Source: Rhytidiadelphus loreus (lineage: Eukaryota > Streptophyta > Bryopsida > Hypnales > Hylocomiaceae). Taken from it: a DNA stretch of 64,000 nucleotides. The notes under the pieces are model-generated. The model saw only the letters and a list, made by a program, of their open reading frames with translations. It searched no databases and was not told the origin of the DNA. The stretch is taken from the NCBI GenBank assembly GCA_947034895.1, contig OX344762.1:85306981-85370980 (forward strand). Direction: 5' to 3'. Numbering within the stretch: position 1 is the stretch's first letter; every line of letters begins with the position of its first letter. Made by a program: the position numbers and the translations under genes. Below, one piece after another: positions 11,337 through 22,400 of this stretch.

Positions 11337-13081
11337 TTAACCCTTAAAAGAGGTTTGAGCCAGCAATGGCCTACGTTTGTTGTATTCGGGGATTTAATGA
11401 GTGAAGATGGGGGTATTTCAGAATTATGGGTTGGACAATACTTGAGCATGGTCTCAAAGAATTTTTCAAGATTTTTTAGAAATTATTCTGAGTCATTCTA
11501 TAGATTTTCTGCATGTGCAAGTGGTGCATTATACGTATTCCAGCATGAAAGCCTTCACTTGTTCTATTTCATACTCATGCAAGGGTGTCAGACACTACAT
11601 TCTGTCACTGTATTCCTTGACTCCCTGAGGCAGTGAATGAACCTGAGATCTTTTGAGTTGGCATTCCAAATTTAACCCCTCACTGCCCAAGGGCCCAAAA
11701 ATGTCCTCACAAAATTTCAGGTCCAATTCAAAGTACTGTAACTTTTGCATTCGATATCCAAATCAAATAAAACTTGTTGGAAAATTTGCACCTTCTCCTT
11801 TAGTTTGTTTGGTAAAATTTTCAGATCAATCCAAGAGGTAATGATTTTTTGGAAGCCAATCAAAGTTCACAGGTTCAATTTGATTCACCAAAGTGCAATT
11901 CATGGCTGTAACTTCGGGGGCTTATATCTCCTTCATCCAATGTTCGATTTCAATAAAATTTGTTGGGTTATATTACCCTTGAAGCCTAGTTATTGTGGTA
12001 AAAATTTCATGACAATCCAAGTTGTTTTGAATATTTGGGAGCAATTCGAAATTCAAAATCCCGCCATTCTTGGACTGTAGTGAACTTCGGCGGCTTGTAT
12101 CTTCCTCATAAAGTGTTCGATTCCAATAAAAGTTATTGGTAAAGTTGCGCATACTAGTCTAGTTTGTGTGTCTAAAATTTCATATCAATCCAATAAGTTA
12201 TGAATGACTGAGAAGCAGTTTAGTAGAAGGAGGTTCAGCCTTGTCTGTGTTTTCTGCAACTTTTCTTGCCTATTTTTTGATATTTGCAAGCTATTTTGCA
12301 AACACATTGAGTCAATTGAATGCTACTTTTTTTCACCAATGTGTTTATGTGCTAGTTTTGAATCACTTTATAGTTTAAAGTTTTTTCATTTGATTAAGTT
12401 TAGAAATCAAATTTCGCCTCTAAATTTGTTTTTAGGAAAATTTCAGCATTCTTTTTCAACACTAAAACATTCTAATCTTGCAATCTATGCGGTCAAATTT
12501 GATAAACATCATTTACAACATGTACACTACAAAATTGTATGGTTTAGATCTCTATAGCTTAGTGACATTTAGATCTATATCACTTCAAAAGTAGTGATGT
12601 TTTTAACCCAAAACGGCCTTGGGTGGTGAGGGGTTAATATTCATGGATTTGGGTTGGTGAATTTGGGTGTAGATTTGAAATTGAAGAGTTGCTAAAAAAA
12701 ATTTTTTTTCTTTTTTTAAATTTTAAATTTTTTTTGAAAAAAAAAAATGACATGGCAATCTTTCTGTCATTGCAGGCAGCAGCTGCAGGCTGCTGCGGGG
12801 CTGTTCCCAGCAGTCCTTCTATCCTCATCGTGTCTTGTACCCTTCAAAAATATACTAATGTAGCTCTTTGCAGTTGGGGATTTTTCAGAAATTAATGGCA
12901 TTGAGAAACCATGTTCTTACAACACCAGTGTGTTGCACAATCTACCAACTCGCACTTGCAAAAATCATGGCTCAAAAAGCCATTTCCTTTTAGTAGGAAA
13001 CTCATTCTGTACACAGTGGCCCTTCTAAATACCACTCAAACCACACTGGTATAGAAAAACCCAACCTCTTTTAAGGGTTAA
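11337..13081. mobile_element. Outer TTAA-bounded element (non-autonomous piggyBac-like)
   Basis: The left end is TTAACCCTTAAAAGAGGTTT and the right end, read on the other strand, is TTAACCCTTAAAAGAGGTTG: a TIR of about 20 bp including the TTAA at each edge. TTAA duplication and CCC at the TIR start are the hallmarks of piggyBac-type transposition. No transposase frame lies inside. A second element of the same type (11672-12637) is nested in it. The interior also carries a GC-richer patch near 12770-12840. Assignment to piggyBac is inferred from end structure only. Confidence 0.7.
11672..12637. mobile_element. Family A TTAA element, copy 1 (nested)
   Basis: The left end TTAACCCCTCACTGCCCAAG and the right end, reverse-complemented TTAACCCCTCACCACCCAAG, form TIRs including TTAA. 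The interior matches copy 2 at 28146-29570 through landmarks such as GTCCAATTCAAAGTA.TGTAA, TTGTTGGAAAA.TT and GGGGGCTT.TATCTCCTTCAT. Length is 966 bp, with no coding frame. It interrupts the element at 11337-13081 and so is the younger of the two. Confidence 0.8.
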
Positions 13082-13099
13082 GGTAGTTTGCTCTTAAAG

Positions 13100-13440
13100 C
13101 GACCAATTGATCATTGCCCTTTTGGGAAAACTAAACTTCTTGACACAATTTTCGGTAAATTTTTGCAAGAAGGAAGAAGGAATTGGTATCTAACCCAAGT
13201 CGTTTCGTATTTTTTGGACCTTTGTGGAATTAGTTACAGATTTTTGAAGTTGAAATGCAAGGGTAGCTAAAAGTGACCCCTTTTTGAAATGTACACTATT
13301 GGTACATCAAAGAAAGAAAAATGTACCTTTGTGTCATGATCACTTTCACAGCACATGTGCTTTTAGAGCAGACTACGATCTTAACTCCTAAAGGACCATT
13401 GTCCCTTCAAGGGACAAATGGGATTTCGAGTAGGTACCTT
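13100..13440. repeat. Dispersed repeat family (copies at 13.1, 18.35 and 25.65 kb)
   Basis: Shared landmarks with 25650-25935 in the same orientation and 18340-18560 in the opposite one: GTGGAATTAGTTA...TTTGAAGT, TAGCTAAAAGTGACC/GCTCTAAAAGCGACC, AAATGTACA..ATTG..ACAT and AATGTACCTTTG. No terminal repeats found; likely pieces of an older element. Confidence 0.6.
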
Positions 13441-14293
13441 TGGGCTGAATTTTTGTCATGATTTTTTGAATTTTTTTTTGAAGATAGAAAAACTGATTAG
13501 CTTCATGGGAATATAATTTTTTTCAATCGATGCCCAGGAACAAAAATTATGTCCAAATAAGTTCAAAACATAGGAGAGGAGGTAGCAAAAAAAAAATTGA
13601 AAATTTGAATTTGAATTTTGAATTTTTTTACCTCATCGATTATATTTTAGTCTACATGGAAAGCTTTTATTCATTCCATTTGGATTTGTTATGAGAGAAT
13701 TATGGACAATCTTGTTTTTGGAGCAACTAGAGCATCTTCTTGACAAAATAACTTGTAGGATTCATTTTTGAATGCAATTTTTACAATTTAAAAAAAATAA
13801 AATTCCACGGGGATTATTTTGCTTTCTAGAACAATCTCACCATTGTTTTTTTGGTTTATTTTAGAGATGTTATTAATTTAGATTTTCCTTTTATCTTAGA
13901 CCTATTTCTATTGAATAATTTTTTAAAGAATAAAAATTATTATTTTTTTAATTTTCTTTTCCTAGACTCTCAATTCAATTCCCCACAACAAAGATTTAAA
14001 GCTTAAAATTGTATAGTGCAAAAAATTTAATTTAAGAAGGTTCAAATTCAAATAATCTAGTCTTGCAATGTGTTGAGAAACTAGTTTTTTTCACTTTAAA
14101 CGCAATTATCTTGCAATTTGTGTAGTCAAAATTTCTGAAAATTTTCCCACACATCCTCGTACTAGTTAGGTAAAATATCCTATGGTTAGATGTGCAAAAA
14201 ATCAATTTTCAAATTTGTTTTTACTCTTTGCTATAAAAATGGCAATTTTGAGTGTTTTTTGGCAGAAAAAGGCCTTCATTTGGTCCTGTTGGG

Positions 14294-14452
14294 ATTAAGG
14301 TAACTCAACCTAAGACATATTAAGTTTGGAGTAGTCTAATCCAAAAATTCTTTAGATGTACATGTGTCTTGTGAAATGTACTTCACAAGAATTTTTTGGC
14401 CTACATTAGGCTACTCCAAATTTGGCCTATCATAGGTTGGGTTACCTTAATT
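14294..14452. mobile_element. Fold-back MITE, about 160 bp
   Basis: The left arm ATTAAGGTAACTCAACCTA and the right arm TAGGTTGGGTTACCTTAAT are imperfect inverted repeats of about 45 bp, continuing through TTTGGAGTAG.CTAAT on each side of a short loop. TTGG flanks the element on both sides, a possible short target duplication. It has no coding capacity. Confidence 0.7.
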
Positions 14453-14799
14453 GGTAATGAATGTTGCATCCTTGCATTCCCTACTTAAAGGACCATCAAA
14501 TATAAAGTGAAAATTTTCATGAAAATCCAACAATGGAAATTGAAAGCAATTTTGACAATAAAATTTATTTATTTTGTAATGTTTTACCAAAAATTAACCT
14601 TGTTGGTCTACAAGTAAAAATGTTGGATACATAGACAATAGAACGACCAGAAGACCTCGCATGACAATATGAACCAATTGTAGGTCTTTTAGAACACATT
14701 TATCTAGATTACCTTATAAAGTTTCAAAAGTCCCATCATGAGATTCTCAATGGTGCTAGTATGAGAGCCTAGAAGTGTGAGCCTAAGAGCCTTGAGCCT

Positions 14800-15140
14800 A
14801 GGCATATAGGTACTCTACAACTATCGAAGATGTCTATAACATACATACTTATAATATAAACATCCTATAACTATGGAAGGTGCCTATAATATATGTGACT
14901 ATAATATAGACACCTATAATATAAATATCCTATAACCTTGGAAGGTGCCTATAATATATGCGCCTATAACATAGGCACCTATAATATAAATAGCCTATAA
15001 CTTTGAAAGGTGCTTACAACATAGACACCTATAATATTAGGCACCTACAATGTAAACATCCTATAACTATGGAAGGTGCTTATAACATTGGAAACTTACA
15101 ACGTAGACACCTATAATATAAACATCCTATAACTTTAGAG
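14800..15140. repeat. Minisatellite of CCTATAA-type units
   Basis: Irregular tandem units built from GGTGCCTATAATATATG, GGCACCTATAATATAAA and TATCCTATAACTATGGAA recur about ten times. Similar unit pieces reappear near 15200-15240. Non-coding. Confidence 0.8.
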
Positions 15141-16869
15141 AGTATTGTTTATTAGAAGTTCTACTATACAATAAATTCCATGGTTGAAGAACATGTGAAA
15201 TATAACTATAAAAGGTGTCTATAACATAGAAACCTAGGTTCCTGTGCTCTTGGGCCAAGTTCCTAGGCTCATAAAATAGTAACCTTGAGGAGATTCTTAA
15301 AGGTTCAAGTTAGTACCTATGATCTCAATTTTTGGCAAGATTTTTTTAAAACTTTTTTCCAAGAAAGTAAAACCAATAAACTTTCTAGAAATATAATTTA
15401 TCATTTCAATTAGTAACTAGGAGCAAAAGGTATGTGACAATAAGCCTAAAATAGTTGAAGATGGGTATAATTTATCTATTTTTTAAACTTGAAATAATTT
15501 TTTTTTAAATTATTTCTTAAAGATTATATTATTTGTCTATGTGGAAAGATATAATTCATTTCATTTGGATAAGTGATGTGAAAGTTATGAAGTTTTTTAT
15601 TTTACAGACAATCTTAGGAAATTTTCGAGAAACTAATGTATTGAATCTATTTTTGAAGTCAATTTTAATAATTTTTCCAACAAAAAAAGTGCATATGGTT
15701 TAGTTTTCTTTTAAGAACAATCTCATGGTTAGGATTAATGTATTTCAATTCCAACTATCAACAATTTAGTTTTTTCTTCTATTTCGTACATGTTTCAACT
15801 TACCAATTTTTTAAAGAATGAAATTTACAAGGAGGGTGGTGGTGAATTTTTTTTCCAAACCCTCAACTCAATTCTTGAACACAGAGAAATTGAAATTCAC
15901 AATCTATATTACATATAAATTTAATTTAAGAGGATTTAAAGCCTTTTGATCTAATTAGACTAGCAATTAAAAAAAAATTGTTTTCTTCACTTTAAATGCT
16001 TATTTTTTGTGATTGATACTGTCAAAGTTTTTGAAATTTCTTCCACACATTTTCATACTAGTCTTGTGTACAGGCCTATGGTTTTAAACATTTGTTGTTT
16101 GTATTGAAAATGACAATTTTGAGTGTTTTTTGACAGAAAAATGGATTTTGGATTGGCTCCTATGGTTTCAATGTTTTTTGTGATTTTTTGAAACTTTACT
16201 TTAAGATAGAAAAAAATATTAGCTTTATGGGAATATAATTTTTATTTGAATTGGTGACCAGGAGTTTACTAAGCAACACCAAAAAATTGCAAGTCAAAAT
16301 AAAGATTTTAAAATCATATTTCTCATAGAATGATTTTCTCCCTAAAAAGATTTGATTCATAAAAAATAGGTAGATGTCACCTAAAATTGTGTCACAAAAA
16401 ACATGGGTTTCTTTCAATGATTTGAACTAATGATGAAAAAGTTAAGGACAACCTTGTTTAAATTTCGAGCAATGAGAGTATTTTTTTGAAAAAATAACTT
16501 TCAAGATTCATTTTTGAACTCGATTTTCACAATTAAAAAAAGAAGTTCTATAGGATTAAGTTCATTTGTTAGAACATTCTCACCATTTAATTAGTATTTT
16601 CTTAAATCTTTTACCTCCTTTTGTTTAACAATTTTTTTTAAATGAAAAAATCCATTTTCTTAACTTTGAATGCAAATATCTTGCAATCCATGTGGTCAAG
16701 GTTTTTGAATTTTTTTTCACACATTCTCATACCAAGTTCGTGGAAGATCCCAAAATTTAATATGCCAAAAAATTAATTAATTAATTTTTTGGATTTTTGC
16801 AATAGAAATGGAAATTTTGAATGTTTCTTGGATGAAAAGTGGCCTTGGAATTTTAGAGTGGCCTTGGGA

Positions 16870-18525
16870 TCTTAGAGTCTTGCAAAGTTTCTATGAGTGT
16901 TACTTACACCAAATCATTTAGAGTCTTACCTAAATTAGGCACACCTTATGAGCAATAGAGTTTAAGATCGATTTTGGATATATAATTCTAATTTTGATGT
17001 GTGCATTTTCAATACATCATGTCGCTATAAGCTAGATAACATGAAATTTATTATCGAATACAACCAACTTTGAATTCAAATAAAGACTTTTATTAAATTA
17101 GTGATTATATGTCAATCTTTTTCAATGCATTCATGAAACAATAGTAGGTCATGCCATTTATGGCTTCAAACAATTGCAGCCAATTACAATGCTATGAACT
17201 TAAAAATAAGAATGCCAAATCCAATGTTAGAGCAAATGTGTCATTCCCTCATTCAATACTCAAAAGACTGTTAATAATAGCTCATAATCCTTCTTTTCTT
17301 TCTAATCCCTCATATCAACCCAAAACAAACACTTATGATGAAATCTCACACTTGTCATGAAATCTCACACTCGACATTGTAATGTTCTTGAGCCTCTCAA
17401 ACAATGCTTTTTTCATTTTTTTATGAAGTGCAAATTGGCAATATAAAATGTTAGAGTGGTTCTTCTAATTTCAAACTCATCCACATATTGGTTAGAAAAT
17501 ATCATATTAGCACATATCACATGTCCATAATTCTGTTTTCATTCACAATCTAGCAATTTTATTCAAGATGTTTTTTTTAATCCTTGAAGTTAAAAGGCAC
17601 ATTTTGGGCAAAATTGTGAAAAACTACCATTTTTTAGGGCAATGAGAAAAAAACGAAAAAAAAAGTTTTTTTCAATATTCAATTGTAAAGTTTTTTAATA
17701 GACTACTCTGGGAATGTGGGAAAAATTTCAGAAACTTTTACTATATGGTTTGAAAGATTATAACATTTGAAGTCAGAAGGAATTTTCTTTTTCTGACCTT
17801 GCCCGACAAGGCCAACAACGTTTAACTCCTCCTAGAGTGAAATTTTTACACTACACATGGTTATTTTTTTTGACATTTGCATCTTGTATCATGTAAGTTA
17901 CATACTTGCCAAAATTTAGAAGTAAAGGAGGAGTTTGCAAAAGTTGCCCAAAGTTGCCTAAGTTGTTAGAAAAATCAAAGGCAACATAACTTTTGATTTG
18001 GGCAACCAATCAAAAAAAATATTAAATTCCCACTAAGGGGGACATGTTCACACTTTGTGTCAAAATTTTGTGAACATCCAACCAAAATTGACTTCATAGG
18101 AACCTACTTAGATTTTCAATTGTCCTGTAGGGGTTAATTTGAAGTTTTGTGGCAAAAAACTTCACAATTTGTTGCCATTTTAAAGCCAAATAATTTTTTT
18201 CCAGTACTATCCGGCACTATTTCACCAAAAAAAAGAAACCTTGCTCCCAATTCTTAAGCATCAGTGTATATTCCACAACATTCTTTAACATAATCAAACA
18301 AGACATCTTTTTTCTATTTTCTACTAAAGCCGTAGGAGGTTCTTAAAGTGCTCAAGCTCTAAAATCGCCCACCTCTTCAAATATATACTATTTGTACATG
18401 TCTCTTTTTTCATTGTATCAACAATGTACAATCAAAGTACATTTGAGGAGTCGAGAGATTTTAGAGCCCTATGCCATTTCATCAAACTTAAAAAATTCAT
18501 AACTAACTCCACAAAGCTCCAAAAA
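16870..18525. other. AT-rich spacer without recognisable gene
   Basis: No supported coding frame. It holds a TAGGGGTTAA sequence at about 18128-18137, compatible with the right end of another TTAA element, but no convincing left partner was found. The inverted copy of the 13.1 kb repeat family lies at about 18340-18560. Confidence 0.6.
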
Positions 18526-18687
18526 ATATGAAACAACTTGGGGTTGGATACCAATTCTATTTTTATCTTTCAAGTAAAATGTGTTGGAAAATATTATTTC
18601 AAGAAGTTTCACCTCTGCTAATTCAGTTTCGTCTCTTAAATGGGCGCTTTATGGACCTCCAAGTGAACCTTAGTTCATTCCCAAACT

Positions 18688-18945
18688 CATCTCACGGCTT
18701 CTTTCACGCCTCCCCACCCAACGTGATCGAGCATGACATTCACTTGAATTCCTTCCACCTTCTCCATGAACTCCGGGAACAAATCAATTCCTTGCCTACC
18801 GTGGACAGACGGACGGACCTTTCTCAAGAATCTGATGATGGTGCAGGTCCTACAATCCACAAAAAGACAGCTGAAGTCAGGTTCTAGCTCACAAGGGACG
18901 TTGATTTGCTGCTCCAGGTCCCACGTTCGTTAAGGCCGCGCGCGA
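18688..18945 (-). pseudogene. Exon-like open frame, possible gene remnant
   Basis: On the minus strand, one frame stays open for about 83 codons between a TAA near 18940 and a TGA near 18690, without an early Met. Its translation is compositionally protein-like (CELEPDFSCLFVDCRTCTII, then FPEFMEKVEGIQVNVMLDHV) with regular hydrophobic spacing, in contrast to the surrounding noise. The region 18.6-19.5 kb is also clearly richer in GC than its flanks. The family is not recognised. It may be an internal exon, a gene relic or chance; no splice structure linking it to other exons could be established. Confidence 0.3.
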
Positions 18946-19499
18946 GGACAATCCGAGGGAAAACAAGAAGGAACCCACAAACATATATGCCCTTCCAAGC
19001 ACCCCAAGGGAAACATGTTCCTCATACGCTAGCGAAAGGAACCATTCTCGGGACCATTCCCGCAAGAATGTGATGATTACGGAGTCCCTACCCGGACCCC
19101 AACATGAGCGGCGGCATGCAGAGAAGCCAAAAACTGATTGATGGATTCCAAATGGATGCGACCCAGCGCAAAAGTACAAACAAAAATTAATGGGAATACT
19201 GGCGGAATAGGCCGGGAAACTTGTACCGTACCAAGGCATGGGAACAGTGTCAAACAAACCAAGGCATTCGTAACACTTGTCTCTTCCGGAGAATATCAAC
19301 TTATAACACAAGCCTCAGTTATGCAACCGGGCGCGGCGCGGCAGCGAAGTTGAAAGCACCAGACAGTACTACAACCTGATCCCTTTGCTCAAGTAGTCCG
19401 CTCAAGTTCAGATTCGTACAACCATCTAGATGGAAGAGCGGCATTCAAACGGCATCGCAGAATGTGAATGGAATATCTGCAATGATAAGATACTCCCCT

Positions 19500-22400
19500 G
19501 AATCAATCTGTTAACGTAAAAATCCACAAATATACCAAGAATCTCAGACAAAATTCACGCAAACTATTGGCTGGAAAGCGGAAACCACTTGCAGTTTTTA
19601 CTGCCGGTGCTTGGGGCGCTAGCTACACATGTTCCATCCATGCATTCAAGCAGTGCATGATACTTGATTTTTGAAACTGATTGAACCATCTTCTAAACTA
19701 AACATGCATTAAATAATGTTGCAATTGTCAAATATTCAGCGTACATACTCCTCCACAAGAAAAGAGAAAATTTGAGAATAACCGACCTCTAATCACGTTT
19801 ACAGAGCACTCTCTCAAATCTCATGTTCATCACAAAACGATAACCTTCTCACTAATATTTAATCCTTTCAAATTATACTACAAAATGTTGATATAACACA
19901 TGTACGTTTCAACTTTTCTAAACTCCTTCAAAAGGGATTTTTGTGAGGTAAGCTTGTTGGATAGTATAGAGTCTCCCTTCTAATAAAGATATGTAGTCCA
20001 AGTGTAACTCTTGCTATTCAAATGAATTTCAAGTGATACCTATGATGGATAGTCTCTTAATTCATGCCAACTCCCAAAACAGAATGGGCCATTTTTCTTC
20101 TCCTCATTAAAATGGCAACAAGTTTACATCTTTGTTTAGAATATGCCTACAAATGTTTCCACCTTCTTACACAATCTTACATAAATACCAAACTACCACG
20201 TGATGGTCAAAGTCTCCTACAACAACATTTCTCAACAACAATGTTTTTTTGATGCACAATTTTTCTCATTGTTTTCAGTCAAAATAGCTAGATCATTGTG
20301 GCTGTTTTATAAGACCAATAGCCTAAATTTTACTTAAGTGTCACCTAGTTTTGATATAGATTTCACCAAGTAACACATGAGTATTGAAGAAATAGCTGGC
20401 TACTTCTCCAAAACGACAAAAAAACAAAACAAAACATCAGTACTTTGTGCAAATTCACCTTTCACCACTGTAACTTAAGTTAGATGTTGTCAGAAAAAAA
20501 TGGAAGTTTGACAGTCGCTGAAAAGAGCAATGCATGCACCCGACCAGTGACCGAACGTCCGTCTTCTTTTTACGGTATTTATAGCTTTGCAGGTACTCCC
20601 CAATCGGCATGAGCTCACTCAAGATTGTGCAGCGGATATAACAACAATGTGACGATGTGAGAAAAATTAAAAAGACTTATGTTGTACACCTGCATCTGCC
20701 CTTAGAATGTATCCAGTGAAAAGTCGGGGTTCCTCCAAGTGATGAGTGCACATGATATACGGAATGATAAGTATGCCAAGAATCACAGTATATGCCAAGT
20801 ATTGCACAAACTGGGGAGTTTAAAACTTGCGCATCGAAAATGGAGGTGATTGCAGAAATGCGATACGACATGAGATACATGCAGCAACTTGGGTCTGTAC
20901 GTGTACTCTGACTGTTTCTAGAATGATACAATGCAGTACGTGAGAGCAATTTGATTTTTTCTTTTCAGAAAGCGAATTTGTAGAATACTTAGCAGCTTTA
21001 GTGCAACCAAAGCATTTGCTGACTAGTTTTCTGAGGTCAAAATTGAAACGTGCTGTTGTTATATTGATTCCTACTTTTACAAGTCCTGCCAAACAGGTAG
21101 ATGTTGAGCTCCGTACATGTCATGGACTGGTATTGTTGGTGGCATATGCTCGAGCTACACTTCACTTGCAATATTGATCAGATACAGACAGTCATGTGTT
21201 TCTGGTGATTTGGATGTGCAGAAGCTTTTACTTCGGTTGAGGACAAACAGAAAATTGTTGTTCAACACTCAGTGTGAATATGAAAGAAAACGGATTATTG
21301 TATGGTTCACTACTTGGAGGGCATTTACATAGAATTTTGACTCAACAAGACAGACTCGTTGCAGATTATATATATATTCGAAGGTTGCCTAACACAGTGG
21401 ACAGAAAAGTTCAAGACTTGCATTACAAAACCAGTCAGTTTCACATACTTTTCAGGATGGGGCTTTGTTCAGAGACAAAGTAAAATGGTTGTTGCAAGTG
21501 CAAGGAGTATTATGGACTAGATAATGCTTGAGAGCCGGGAGGTTCGAGAGCATTATGGGATATAATGCCAAGTCTAATAGTTCATCAGAAACATTCATAT
21601 CTGTACTTTTCGCAAATCTAAAAGTGTAGAAAGAGGGTCTGCATTACAAGGTATAACGCTTTTCTGACTATCCAATGGAATGGTGACAAATCTGCCTTGA
21701 AAGCTGGACTTGACATTATGTGTATGTTACAAAACATGATCTTGGAATTGGGGTGGTGGATAAGCTTACACAGTATTTACACAGTATTTGACTTTCTCGG
21801 TCCAACACTTCGCTGATCCTTTAGATCATGTAACATGCTGAGTTTCCAATCTAATTTAGGACAAATTTCAAGTAATTTGGGACACAGGGAGTATTTCAGA
21901 AAGTTTTCTTTGAGATAATGTAGTAAGGTAATCTTTTCTGTGACAGACAGTCACACCATTGGAGAATCGGCATTTCAATACTTATAGACTCACCTCTGTT
22001 GGATAAAAGGAGCCCAAACTGAAGAAGCCGCCTCACTGAGATTCACACCATTTCTCTTTTAGAGTTGCAAACGGCCACATGTATGTACAGTACAATGAAA
22101 GATTAGCTGTTACAATGCATTCTCAAAGTCCTCGTAGAATGCAAAAAACTGGAACCAACAATTATACGGTAGCAGCCAAACACAGACTCTTCTTCCTACT
22201 GATGCCTGCACAGGAACTTCATTTAATCCTGGAACGTCATCCTTTTGGGAACTGTGTGTGTGTGGATCATGTGCTTCAAAAATCCCAGTAGCACTCATTG
22301 TATATTAGGTCAAACTATTTGTGCGCACAGACCTCTCCTTTTCACACAAAATTCCAAGGATGAACATCTATACTTGTGTCTAACATACAAAGATTCTTTG

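Larger units (their letters stand above)
13440..16860. repeat. Three diverged copies of an 0.7-0.8 kb segment
   Basis: Copies at roughly 13440-14275, 15330-16135 and 16160-16850 share in order: an AAGATAGAAAAA..TTAGCTT block, GGGAATATAATTTTT, CCAGGAACAAAA-type block, GGATT.AAGTTC near T-rich tracts, TTTTTCACACATTCTCATAC and TTTTGAGTGTTTTTTGGCAG-like ends. They are AT-rich and non-coding. The first two are separated by a fold-back element and a minisatellite. Confidence 0.6.

Noticed and set aside
21530..21560. tRNA-like GGTTCGAGAG sequence
   Set aside because: Only a T-loop-like string; no acceptor stem or anticodon arm can be drawn around it.
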